Notes: a model not told the origin generated them from the letters alone. DNA of 16,994 bases from DATBMY01 sp036554605 (GCA_036554605.1 DATBMY010000521.1:1-16994), one strand, 5' to 3'; counted from the first letter of the stretch, positions 1-7,373 are shown. A program made the numbers and translations.

Positions 1-1266
1 GGTCCAGCCCGATTCTTCGAGCACCACCTTGATGTGATGGCGCTCGACATCGGCAAGCGACTTGCCAGCGGCGACGCTGCCGGCGTCGCCTATTTGAAAC
101 GGCAGGTCCGCGGGCTGTATCTCTTTCGACTTCGACACAAGCACGGCGCGCTCCATTGCGTTTTGCAGCTCGCGCACGTTGCCCGGCCAGTCAAAGCCCC
201 GAAGCAGCGCAATAGCTTCGGTCGATATGCCGCTTACGGGTTTATTCATAGCCTGCGCATACTTCTTCAAGAAGTGCTCGGCAAGAAGCCCTATGTCCTC
301 GCGCCGCTCGCGAAGCGGCGGGATGGCTATCGAGAATACGTTGATGCGATAGTAAAGGTCTTCTCTGAATTTCTCCTCCGTCGTCATCGCCTCAAGGTTC
401 TTATTCGTAGCGGCTATCAGCCTGAAATTCACCGGTATCGCCGCGTTGCCGCCGACGCGGGAAATCTTCTTCTCTTCGAGCACTCTGAGCAGATCGATCT
501 GTGTCTTGAGGCTTATATCGCCGATCTCGTCCAAAAAAAGCGTGCCGCCGTCGGCCATCTCGAACTTGCCCTTGCGGCGATACTGCGCGCCGGTAAAGGC
601 CCCTTTCTCATGGCCGAATAGCTCGCTTTCGAGCAGCCCTTCCGCCAGCGCCCCGCAATTGACGACCACTATGGGCATATACCGCCGCGTGCTGTTCGCA
701 TGAATGGCGCGGGCTATAAGCTCTTTGCCTGTTCCGCTCTCGCCGCGTATCAGCACCGTCGTGTCGGAGGTCGATACCATCGCCACCTGCTCGAGCACGC
801 GCCGGATGGAGGGGCTCGTGCCGACTATCTCGTGCATCAAGTTCAGCTCTTCGATCTTATTCTTTAACTGCGCGTTTTCAGCGACGAGCCGCTTGCGCTC
901 GATGGCGTTGCGTATTATGTGTTCGAGATCGTCCGGGTCGAATGGCTTGACGATGTAGTCGTAAGCGCCCTGTTTCATCGCCTCGACCGCCGTCTCGACC
1001 GAAGCGTAAGCCGTCATGATTATTATCGTGGATTCCGGGTGACTCTCTTTTATCCTGCGCTGAAGCTCAAGCCCATCCATACCGGGCATTCTTATGTCGA
1101 GCAGAAATATGTCCCACCGGGCGGAGGCGAGCTTCTCAAGCGCCTCCTTGCCCGACTGGGCCACGTCGGTTACATACCCCTCTTCGCCGAACCAGCCGGC
1201 AAGCGACTGGCGCACTATGTCTTCGTCGTCCACGATCAATATTCGGGCCGTGCTCGATGTCATCAT
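1..1266 (-). CDS. Sigma-54-dependent response regulator, NtrC/ZraR (AtoC) type; C-terminus cut by window edge
   Basis: Receives phosphate from the adjacent kinase and activates sigma-54 RNA polymerase by ATP hydrolysis. The 422 residues in the window show a receiver domain (about 8-120; acidic pocket D13/D14, phosphoacceptor D57 in LLDIRMPG, switch T/K residues in MTAYAS and KPF). An AAA+ domain follows (about 145-370) with Walker A GESGTGKE at 175-182, the sigma-54 contact loop GAFTGA at 222-227, Walker B LFLDEIGD and the DWPGNVREL motif. The reading frame leaves the window where the Fis-type helix-turn-helix would begin. Two in-frame ATGs (1266 and 1263) are possible. The Shine-Dalgarno GAGGTGG (about 1273-1279) overlaps the kinase stop codon, so the two genes are coupled. 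Both sigma-54 promoters in the cluster are its obvious candidate targets (inference). Confidence 0.95.
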   Translation of the reverse strand, partial: MMTSSTARILIVDDEDIVRQSLAGWFGEEGYVTDVAQSGKEALEKLASARWDIFLLDIRMPGMDGLELQRRIKESHPESTIIIMTAYASVETAVEAMKQGAYDYIVKPFDPDDLEHIIRNAIERKRLVAENAQLKNKIEELNLMHEIVGTSPSIRRVLEQVAMVSTSDTTVLIRGESGTGKELIARAIHANSTRRYMPIVVVNCGALAEGLLESELFGHEKGAFTGAQYRRKGKFEMADGGTLFLDEIGDISLKTQIDLLRVLEEKKISRVGGNAAIPVNFRLIAATNKNLEAMTTEEKFREDLYYRINVFSIAIPPLRERREDIGLLAEHFLKKYAQAMNKPVSGISTEAIALLRGFDWPGNVRELQNAMERAVLVSKSKEIQPADLPFQIGDAGSVAAGKSLADVERHHIKVVLEESGWT

Positions 1267-1277
1267 AATAGCCACCT

Positions 1278-2933
1278 CTAATCTGACGCTTCGTTTGCCG
1301 CGACGGCGCTCGCGGGACACTGCTCGTGCAGCCGGATAATAAAACTTGTTCCGCGCCCCGGCTCGGATTGGACCTCTATCTCTCCCGCGTGGCCGTTGAC
1401 GATGCCATAGACCACGGCAAGCCCGAGGCCGACGCCCTTGCCATGCTCTTTCGTAGTAAAGAACGGCTCGAAGATCAGCTTCTTGGTCTCCTCATCCATT
1501 CCAACGCCGTTGTCGCTGATGCTGATTTCGGCCATTCGAGACGCGGGCAGGTATTTTGATTCTATGCGAAGGACCCCTTCGTCCTGCTTCATGGCTTCGC
1601 AGGCGTTGATCAGCAGGGCGATAATGGCCTGCCTTATCTGCTGCGCGTCGCAGACTATGAGCTTGAGATCGGGATCTAGCCGCAGCTCGGTCTTTACGCC
1701 CATCAAATCGATCTTGTGCTGAACCAGCCGCACCGACTGCGTGATGATCTGATTGATCTCGCTCGGCTCGAGATTGGTCCTGGTCTGGCGCGAAAACTGA
1801 AGCAGGTTCTTGACTATCTCGCCGCAGCGGGCAGATTCGCTCGCTATCATTTCCAGATGCTTCTTTGTATCATCGCCCTCGCCCTCTCCTGCACCGTTCC
1901 GGCTTGCCCTCTTCAAAAGCAATTTCGCATAGACCAGTATCCCGGCGAGCGGGTTGTTGATTTCGTGCGCTACTATGGCCGCGAGCTTGCCGATTGAGGC
2001 CATCTTCTCGACGCGAACTATGTGCGCATGCGCTTGCTTCAACTCGGCGGTCTTCTCTTCTACGCGCATCTCGAGCGTCCGGGCCCAGTCGCTTATCTCG
2101 GCATTGGCCTTCTTGAGCCTGCCGGTCATGCTGTTAAAAGAACTTGCCAGCTCGCCTAGCTCGTCTCTTGAAGAGATGTCGATCTTATAATCGAGATCGC
2201 CCGACGCGACGCGACGCATGCCGGTCAACAGTTGCCTGCCCGGCCTGTGAACCATAACCAGAACGAGCGAGACGACCAGAAGCGATATGGCGGCAATGGC
2301 GGCGATAAAATATATGGTCATCTGGCGGCCGCTTTCGGCTGTTGCCGCATCGACCCTCGCAAGCGACATCGTCACGTCGACCATCCCGAGCATCTTTGCG
2401 TCGGGCGGGTGCGCGTGGCAGTCGGCCGATGAACAGCTAGGCTCGTTGCCGATAGGAGAGATGACTCCGAGCACCCGCTCGCCGTTCGCGTCGGCGTATA
2501 TGCGCGTGCGGTTAGATCGCCCGAGGTGATTGCGGCCGGGGTCCGAGCGCGGCTCAATCAGCCCGGCTGACCCATGACAGCCTCGACACTCCTCGCTTCG
2601 CATGTCGACGCGAAGCGAAGTCTCGCCTTCCTCGGTCGAAAACCTCACGTCGCCAAGCTTGTTGAATATGCGGATCTTCTTTATGCCCTGCTGCGCGCCT
2701 ATCTCTTGCAGGATCTGGTGGACCTGCTCGCTTGAGTTGTTGAGCATGCTAAAGCGCGTGCTGCGCCTGATCGTATCGCTTATGCGGTGACCGGCCGAGT
2801 ACGTCGCTTCCTCCAGGTCCTCGCGATGCAAGCGCACGGTCTCGTACCCAAGGACCGAAAAGATTAATACCATCCCCCCTAAAAGGCAGATGGTAAGTTT
2901 GATGCTTAACCTGACCGAGCGAAATGCACTCAT
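1278..2933 (-). CDS. Membrane sensor histidine kinase with heme-binding-type periplasmic motifs (HAMP, HisKA, HATPase)
   Basis: Autophosphorylating sensor partner of the following regulator. With ATG at 2933 it has 551 residues: membrane segment about 12-30, periplasmic loop about 31-205, second membrane segment about 206-228, HAMP about 229-283, coiled linker, HisKA with phosphoacceptor H323 (VAHEINNP), then HATPase with N box (LLINACEAM), DNGVGMD, FEPFFTTK and GVGLGLAV. The loop contains CRGCH (116-120) and CSSADCH (167-173, a CX4CH spacing), which look like covalent heme c sites; a redox or gas signal is therefore likely (inference). A TTG at 2963 and GTG at 2939 are also in frame, but ATG 2933 lies just past the TGA (2936-2938) of the upstream membrane subunit, which fits operon packing. 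The ribosome site is weak, suggesting coupled translation. Confidence 0.92.
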   Translation of the reverse strand: MSAFRSVRLSIKLTICLLGGMVLIFSVLGYETVRLHREDLEEATYSAGHRISDTIRRSTRFSMLNNSSEQVHQILQEIGAQQGIKKIRIFNKLGDVRFSTEEGETSLRVDMRSEECRGCHGSAGLIEPRSDPGRNHLGRSNRTRIYADANGERVLGVISPIGNEPSCSSADCHAHPPDAKMLGMVDVTMSLARVDAATAESGRQMTIYFIAAIAAISLLVVSLVLVMVHRPGRQLLTGMRRVASGDLDYKIDISSRDELGELASSFNSMTGRLKKANAEISDWARTLEMRVEEKTAELKQAHAHIVRVEKMASIGKLAAIVAHEINNPLAGILVYAKLLLKRASRNGAGEGEGDDTKKHLEMIASESARCGEIVKNLLQFSRQTRTNLEPSEINQIITQSVRLVQHKIDLMGVKTELRLDPDLKLIVCDAQQIRQAIIALLINACEAMKQDEGVLRIESKYLPASRMAEISISDNGVGMDEETKKLIFEPFFTTKEHGKGVGLGLAVVYGIVNGHAGEIEVQSEPGRGTSFIIRLHEQCPASAVAANEASD

Positions 2934-2935
2934 AC

Positions 2936-4528
2936 TCACTCTGTTAAATGGCAAGCGGCGCAATCCCGCCGGTCTCTTATGCCGAATACGGTCGTGCCGT
3001 TATGACATGCGCCGCAGTTATCCATCTTCCGGCTGTTCTCGGTGCTCACGCGCCCCCCGGTGTCGAGCTTTGCCCCGAGCATGCTGAACTGTCCGGAGTG
3101 ACAGACGGTGCAATCGACCCTTTCCGGGTTTATATGCGCGGCGTGGTCGAACCTGACCCAGCCCGGGCTTGCCGCGGACCTGGCTATAACAAGCTCCGCC
3201 GGCGGGGCAAAGCTTGCGCCGGCGCGGCCCGGCGCGTCTTCCACAGCCTCGGCAACGCTTGCGGCGGCCGTTCGCAACCTCACTCCGCTGTAAGCAAGCG
3301 CCATCGCGCCCGCCACGAAACAGGCTCCCAGAGCCATAACCAGCGCTCCCGCGCTCTTTAGCGGGCGATTGAGCGCGGCCGCGGCCGGAAGCTCGGGAAC
3401 TATGAAACGCTTCTCTTCGTGCTCGAAAACTCTCAGGTATTTGACCGCGAGACTGAATATCACAAATCCGATGGCAACTATCATCAGCGTGACGGAAACC
3501 TCCGTGAGACTGGGGAAGTAATTCACGCCCGAAGAGCGGTCTATCCCGGTAATGCCGACGTTGAGCCGGTTCATGATGAACCCCATGACGATCATCAGCG
3601 CCGATACGAAAAGCCCGAGCTGGTCCTTGCGTATTCTTGGAATGGCTAACATAACCATGGGCGCGATTGCCCCGAGCAGTATCTCGGCCAAAAACATACG
3701 CCCTTCGTAGGCGGGCTCGAAAGCGCGGGCGAGCGCGCCGCGGCTCGCCAGGTCGTAGAGCTTCAGGCCGAGGTAAAGCCCAAGGACTACGGCGGCTACC
3801 TTGCCGAGCGCCGCCAGAAGATGCGGCTCAAGGCTCTTGCGAAAGGCGCGAAGGCTCAGGAAGGATTCCAGTATGGTCATCGCGCAACCGAGCGCTATGG
3901 CGCTTATAAAAAAGAAGAGCGGCAGAAGCGGCGAATACCATAGCGGGTGCAGCTTGCTTGGGACGATAAGAAACAGAGAGCCGAGCGACGACTGGTGCAG
4001 CGTCGAAAGTATGACGCCCATTATTACCAGCGGAATCGTAAGCGACTTGACGATCTTCAACGGGCGCTCCAGTTTCAGTCTCTCGAAGACCACGGGACTG
4101 AACTCAAGCGCAAGCACCGTCGTGTAGAGGGTCACGCACCAGCCTACTTCGAACATCACCGAGCGCGGGTTCCACATGATGATCGGGTGCCAGATGTTAT
4201 AGGGTTTGCCCAGATCGAAGAAGAGCGCGACGATGACGAGCGAATATCCGAGAAAGGCGGTCAGGATCGTCGGTCTTATTATCGGCTTGAACCGCTCGAT
4301 GTTGAAGATATAGACGACCGCGCTTATGGTGAAGCCGCCCGCGGCAAGCGCGACCCCGCACATTACATCGAATCCGATCCAGAGCCCCCACGGGAACTGG
4401 TCGCTAAGCGCCGTCGAAGCGCCCAGCCCTTTGACGAAGCGTATTACCGTCGCGTAAAAGCCCGCCAGTAGAATCGCGACCAGGACCAGCCGCCAGAATG
4501 TCAATCTTGGAAGTCCGCTTCTCGTCAT
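2936..4528 (-). CDS. hybB: HybB/NrfD-like integral membrane quinone subunit fused to a C-terminal triheme c7-type cytochrome domain
   Basis: Membrane subunit expected to exchange electrons between the quinone pool and partner redox proteins. Residues about 1-400 are a NrfD/HybB polytopic domain with about ten hydrophobic segments and HybB-like stretches such as SSLGSLFLIVPSKLHPLWYS and FFDLGKPYNIWHP. After a low-complexity linker, residues about 445-530 form a small cytochrome domain with FDHAAH (H462, H465 as possible distal ligands) and three heme c motifs: CTVCH (473-477), CGACH (505-509) and CAACH (523-527). This resembles the triheme c7 family known from Desulfuromonadales. Ordinary HybB is about 390 residues, so the fusion is the unusual part. 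SD GGAGGG lies 5-10 bases before ATG 4528. The HybA-like subunit is 23 bp upstream. No hydrogenase catalytic subunit is visible, so the name means family only. Confidence 0.88.
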   Translation of the reverse strand: MTRSGLPRLTFWRLVLVAILLAGFYATVIRFVKGLGASTALSDQFPWGLWIGFDVMCGVALAAGGFTISAVVYIFNIERFKPIIRPTILTAFLGYSLVIVALFFDLGKPYNIWHPIIMWNPRSVMFEVGWCVTLYTTVLALEFSPVVFERLKLERPLKIVKSLTIPLVIMGVILSTLHQSSLGSLFLIVPSKLHPLWYSPLLPLFFFISAIALGCAMTILESFLSLRAFRKSLEPHLLAALGKVAAVVLGLYLGLKLYDLASRGALARAFEPAYEGRMFLAEILLGAIAPMVMLAIPRIRKDQLGLFVSALMIVMGFIMNRLNVGITGIDRSSGVNYFPSLTEVSVTLMIVAIGFVIFSLAVKYLRVFEHEEKRFIVPELPAAAALNRPLKSAGALVMALGACFVAGAMALAYSGVRLRTAAASVAEAVEDAPGRAGASFAPPAELVIARSAASPGWVRFDHAAHINPERVDCTVCHSGQFSMLGAKLDTGGRVSTENSRKMDNCGACHNGTTVFGIRDRRDCAACHLTE

Positions 4529-4551
4529 AATCCCTCCACCTGTTTAGAGCC

Positions 4552-5355
4552 TCAGGAGTCAGACTCGCCCGGCCCGGCGGATTCTATATCCTTCGCCTGT
4601 TCGCTAAGCGCCCGGCGCACTTTTGCTCGACGTCGAGTGATCCAATAGATACCGCTCATCAACGCGCCGCCCACCGTCACGACGCCGGGTATCTTTTCGA
4701 GCGCCTGCCACGTCAGATCGGGCAGCGGCGCTTTCATCAGATCCATGCGGTAGCCAAGAGAATCGAACGGCACGTCGGAAAGCAGCAAGACCGATGTGCC
4801 TCCTACCTCCTCGATGCCGTATATGTGGTCCGAGTAGCGGCCCGGGTTGTCGTGAATCCTCTGGCGGGCCTCGGCAATAAGCCCGGCGCGGTCGCCGAAT
4901 TTCGTCGCGCCCGTCGGACATACGCTCGCGCAGGCCGTGGGGAGTCCTTCCGCTATGCGGTCGGCGCACAGCGTGCATTTTCTTATACGAGGTATGGGCT
5001 CGTCCCATTCATAGGCAGGGACGTTAAACGGGCAGGCCTGCATGCAGTAGCGGCATCCCATGCACTTGCTCTCGTCATAGAGCACCGGCCCCGCCGCGGT
5101 CTTTTCAAGCGCGCCCACGGGACAGACCGAAACGCAGGTGGGGGAATCGCAATGCATGCACATGCGCCTGACGAACCGGCCGGCGCGGCGATTGACCACG
5201 GTGTATGTGTCGGCCGACAGCGTGTCGCGTAAGAAGTTATTATGGGTGCGGGGCAGTGAATTCTTCTCTTTGCAGGCCTCGTAGCATGCCCCGCACCCTA
5301 TGCAGAGCGTGGTGTCGAATAGAATCGCCTTCTTTACCTGTGAACGGGTCTCCAT
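4552..5355 (-). CDS. hybA: HybA-like ferredoxin subunit with four [4Fe-4S] clusters and a C-terminal membrane anchor
   Basis: Electron-transfer subunit expected to dock on the HybB-like protein encoded next. With ATG at 5355 it has 267 residues and sixteen cysteines in four groups: C18/21/24/28, C66/69/74/78, C98/101/104/108 and C127/130/142/146, the DmsB/HybA/NrfC pattern. Residues about 215-235 (IPGVVTVGGALMSGIYWI) look like the single C-terminal transmembrane helix typical of HybA. The start is fixed by a strong SD (AAGGGGGTGATG) at about 5358-5369; an upstream in-frame start at 5454 would add 33 unconserved-looking residues and would swallow the sigma-54 promoter at 5401-5416. No twin-arginine signal is present with either start, unlike E. 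coli HybA, so the side of the membrane is unresolved. Confidence 0.9.
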   Translation of the reverse strand: METRSQVKKAILFDTTLCIGCGACYEACKEKNSLPRTHNNFLRDTLSADTYTVVNRRAGRFVRRMCMHCDSPTCVSVCPVGALEKTAAGPVLYDESKCMGCRYCMQACPFNVPAYEWDEPIPRIRKCTLCADRIAEGLPTACASVCPTGATKFGDRAGLIAEARQRIHDNPGRYSDHIYGIEEVGGTSVLLLSDVPFDSLGYRMDLMKAPLPDLTWQALEKIPGVVTVGGALMSGIYWITRRRAKVRRALSEQAKDIESAGPGESDS

Positions 5356-5400
5356 TACATCACCCCCTTTGAAGCGGTCCCCGGCTTGTTTATCAGGCTT

Positions 5401-5416
5401 CGCAACCGGCATTCCA
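5401..5416 (-). promoter_or_regulatory. Sigma-54 (-24/-12) promoter for the hybA-like/hybB-like/kinase/regulator genes
   Basis: The minus strand reads TGGAATGCCGGTTGCG. It has the required GG (5415-5414) and GC (5403-5402) exactly ten bases apart and the TTGC block of the -12 element (family consensus TGGCACG-N4-TTGCA). Transcription would start near 5390, about 35 bases before ATG 5355. A cluster-encoded GAFTGA activator supports the call. Not tested experimentally. Confidence 0.7.
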
Positions 5417-5489
5417 GCAACAGGGCCGTCGCGCGCGGACTTTAGCGGCCTCAAGCTCGCCGCGGCTGTGTAAAAGCCCGCATACTCGC

Positions 5490-5549
5490 GTCACAATCTC
5501 TTTAAATTCCCCGATTGTGACCGGCGTCACGGCCGTGATACCTGTCACA
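5490..5549. promoter_or_regulatory. Cluster of palindromic activator sites (enhancer-like, TGTGA/TCACA half-sites)
   Basis: Three symmetric elements occur in 60 bp, about 75-150 bp upstream of the sigma-54 promoter. A perfect 9-bp inverted repeat is GTCACAATC (5490-5498) and GATTGTGAC (5513-5521). TGTGA-N6-TCACG lies at 5516-5531 and CGTGA-N6-TCACA at 5534-5549, with centres 18 bp apart; they meet in the perfect palindrome TCACGGCCGTGA (5527-5538). The distance suits an NtrC-type enhancer; the half-sites also look like Crp/Fnr-family operators, so which protein binds is open. Confidence 0.55.
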
Positions 5550-5557
5550 GCCGCGCT

Positions 5558-5573
5558 CGCGGACCTGTCCGCG
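5558..5573 (-). repeat. GC-rich hairpin just after the GcvH-like stop codon
   Basis: CGCGGAC (5558-5564) and GTCCGCG (5567-5573) are perfect inverted arms with a two-base centre. It follows the stop codon at 5577-5579 in the direction of transcription. There is no T tract, so it is not a convincing intrinsic terminator; it may protect the 3' end of the GcvH-like mRNA or partly separate the two transcripts. Confidence 0.4.
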
Positions 5574-5576
5574 GGG

Positions 5577-6275
5577 CTAAGAGTCTCGCCGACCTTTATG
5601 CCCGAGGAAGTCTTCGTTGAACTTCACCCAGGTGTCGTAATCCATCAGCTCAAGCACGCCGCCCGCCGGCTGGCCGCCGTCCTGAAGCACCTGGCCAAGG
5701 GCCGTATCCTCAAGCGGCCGGGCTGCAAAGAATTCCCTGAATCTACTCACTTCATCCTTGAGCCAGTCCCTCGATTCTTCGGCGACGCGGAGCCGCTTCA
5801 GATTGCGAGCCAGATTCTTCGGGCTGAGCGAGCAGACCCACCCTTCGTGATAAGGGTCGGTTTCAATCGCTTCCGGATGCCTGATCAGGGACCTGTCGAC
5901 GGCCATAACCGTCCCGTCAATGGGGGCCATGAAATCTGCCCTTCTTTCACCCTGGCGTACGGTGAATAACCTGTCGCCGTGGCGGACCTCTTTGCCCGTC
6001 TCGGGCAGCTCGACCGAATCGATTCGCCCTATCAGATTGCGTGCGAATTTATCCATGCCGACGTGCGCCGTCCCTGATGGCGTAACCTCGACCCAGGTAT
6101 GCCCGCCGTCCAGGTAGATGCCATCGGGCGCGGAAACATCTTCAAGCGCGTATGCCGAAGCGAAATCGAGCGACGGTTCCAGCAAGATGGCTTCCTTGCG
6201 GGCCTTTCTCCACTGGACTGCCGAATCGGCCACCACGCAGATGATTATCGTCAGTACCACAAACAGCGCGACCAT
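5577..6275 (-). CDS. Membrane-anchored GcvH-like protein lacking the lipoyl lysine
   Basis: 232 residues. An N-terminal hydrophobic helix (about 1-20, followed by QWRKARK) should anchor it in the inner membrane with the rest in the cytoplasm. Residues about 55-160 align with the glycine-cleavage H protein hammerhead fold: HTWVEV, VGMDKFARNLIGRI, LPETGKEV, APIDGTV and DPYHEGWV. The residue that would be the lipoylated lysine in the usual ESVKAAS segment is replaced by glutamate (VRQGERRAD), so normal lipoate shuttling is unlikely. A C-terminal region contains LQDGG, shared with its neighbour. The ATG at 6275 is chosen over 6293 because a near-perfect SD (AAGGGAGGTGATC) ends 2 bases before it; that SD contains the upstream gene's stop. 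No glycine-cleavage partner genes are visible; context points to a role with the HybAB-like module, function unknown. Confidence 0.82.
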   Translation of the reverse strand: MVALFVVLTIIICVVADSAVQWRKARKEAILLEPSLDFASAYALEDVSAPDGIYLDGGHTWVEVTPSGTAHVGMDKFARNLIGRIDSVELPETGKEVRHGDRLFTVRQGERRADFMAPIDGTVMAVDRSLIRHPEAIETDPYHEGWVCSLSPKNLARNLKRLRVAEESRDWLKDEVSRFREFFAARPLEDTALGQVLQDGGQPAGGVLELMDYDTWVKFNEDFLGHKGRRDS

Positions 6276-6279
6276 AAGA

Positions 6280-7059
6280 TCACCTCCCTTCAATTCCTCT
6301 TGTCAGTATTTCGTCAATAAGCTGTTTAATCTGGTCTGCATTTAATAAGCGTCTGAAATCTTTCAATCGCGCGCCGCCGTCCTGCATCGTCGCGCCGGTC
6401 TGTGACGGCCCGGTCAGCATTTCATTCAGCCTCTGATAAAGCCTTTCAACATCCGTCTCGTACCAGGCGCGAGCTTTCTGCCCGTAATGAAGTCGCTTCA
6501 GGCACTCTTCAAGCCGTACCGGCTCTACAATGAATGCCCAGCCTTCGCCGTACGCGTCGCGGTTTATAAGTGAAGGGTGCTCGGCAAGCTTCGCGTTGAG
6601 CCGGCCCACGCGCCCTGAGACCGGAGCCGGCAGCGACACTTCGCCTGATTGATGAGAGATGCGCCAGCACGCCTCGCCGCGCTCGACCTGCTTGCCTTCG
6701 CCCGGCAGTGTTACGCGATAGATGCGCCCGAGGAGTCTTTGCGCGAAATCGTCCATACCCACGCGCACGTTGCCTTGCTCTTCTACTCGCGCCCAGACGT
6801 GGCACGGATGATAAAAGAGAGCGCCCGGGGCTTCGTTGTCGTCGATGTTTAATAGAGCGGCCGGCTCATTGAAAGGCTGCCCGCCATCGAAGGCGCGAGG
6901 CGTAATCTCGCGTATGGCGCGGTCGAAGGGGCAGTGCTCGCAATCATATTTGCGGTCGCACAGTTTGTAGCTGACCACTCCGGCGAGCATCCACAGGCAT
7001 TCGAGATAGCCGCCGGGCTGCTCATCCGTCATATTCAGGCTGCTCGCTCTCTCGCCCAT
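6280..7059 (-). CDS. GcvH-like protein with N-terminal cysteine cluster, also lacking the lipoyl lysine
   Basis: 259 residues. The N-terminal part has C21 and the motif CDRKYDCEHCPFD (C34, C40, C43; CX5CX2C), which could hold a metal or Fe-S centre. Residues about 83-190 are GcvH-like: CHVWARV, VGMDDFAQRLLGRI, LPGEGKQV, APVSGRVGRLN and DAYGEGW. The lipoylation position is occupied by serine (ISHQSGEVS), not lysine. A C-terminal MQDGG motif resembles LQDGG of the next gene. Start ATG 7059 is supported by SD GAGGAG 6-7 bases upstream. The frame stays open to 7197, but that extension covers the sigma-54 promoter and an 18-bp palindrome. It is the first gene of the redox cluster; its stop (6280-6282) lies inside the SD of the next gene. 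Confidence 0.82.
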   Translation of the reverse strand: MGERASSLNMTDEQPGGYLECLWMLAGVVSYKLCDRKYDCEHCPFDRAIREITPRAFDGGQPFNEPAALLNIDDNEAPGALFYHPCHVWARVEEQGNVRVGMDDFAQRLLGRIYRVTLPGEGKQVERGEACWRISHQSGEVSLPAPVSGRVGRLNAKLAEHPSLINRDAYGEGWAFIVEPVRLEECLKRLHYGQKARAWYETDVERLYQRLNEMLTGPSQTGATMQDGGARLKDFRRLLNADQIKQLIDEILTRGIEGR

Positions 7060-7095
7060 TTTCTTACTCCTCGATTCAAGCTCGCCCACAGGTAG

Positions 7096-7111
7096 GGCAA
7101 TGCCTATGCCA
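7096..7111 (-). promoter_or_regulatory. Sigma-54 (-24/-12) promoter for the GcvH-like genes
   Basis: The minus strand reads TGGCATAGGCATTGCC. TGGCA matches the -24 block and TTGC the -12 block; GG (7110-7109) and GC (7098-7097) are exactly ten bases apart. Transcription would start near 7085, about 26 bases before ATG 7059. It is the better of the two sigma-54 matches in the window. Confidence 0.75.
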
Positions 7112-7121
7112 ACAGGCAGCG

Positions 7122-7139
7122 GCGCGCATCGATGCGCGC
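7122..7139. repeat. Perfect 18-bp palindrome next to the sigma-54 promoter
   Basis: GCGCGCATCGATGCGCGC is its own reverse complement. It sits 11 bp upstream of the -24 element, too close for a classic enhancer and well placed for a repressor or a co-regulator such as IHF-like or redox factors. Which protein binds is unknown. Confidence 0.5.
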
Positions 7140-7373
7140 AAATGATGGTGATCAACGTAGTTGCGGGCGCGGGCTGATTACCGGGTTTGAATATCACAAC
7201 AGCGCGCGGTTGAAATACTCAACACAACTGCTCTGCAACGATAGTGATATTTGCTGATTTGCGGGCTTTTTTCGATGTAAACCGAGAGGTGAGAAATTCA
7301 ACAGGCGGTGTTGAGCTTCTCATCAAATGAATGATAGATCGGGCGCCGCGGGCTCGTCTTCTCGAAAGGCAGA

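Larger units (their letters stand above)
7060..7373. other. Regulatory intergenic region upstream of the first GcvH-like gene
   Basis: No convincing gene is seen on either strand. It holds the sigma-54 promoter (7096-7111), an 18-bp palindrome (7122-7139), a small inverted repeat GTTGA-N5-TCAAC (7209-7223) and an ATCACAAC half-site (about 7193-7200) resembling half-sites in the second promoter region of the cluster. Bases 7225-7373 show nothing I can name. Confidence 0.5.

Noticed and set aside
3947..4471. Plus-strand open frame opposite the HybB-like gene
   Set aside because: Highly charged, low-complexity translation with no SD; it mirrors the membrane protein on the other strand.
2936..5355. 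A complete [NiFe] hydrogenase operon
   Set aside because: Only HybA-like and HybB-like subunits are present; no large or small hydrogenase subunit or maturation gene is visible.
5577..7059. Functional glycine cleavage H proteins (gcvH) or sHdr lipoate-binding proteins
   Set aside because: Neither protein has the lipoyl lysine and no gcvT, gcvP, lipoate ligase or hdr-like gene is next to them.
7060..7197. 46-residue N-terminal extension of the first GcvH-like protein
   Set aside because: It lacks an SD, overlaps the sigma-54 promoter and the 18-bp palindrome, and looks non-coding; ATG 7059 has a strong SD.
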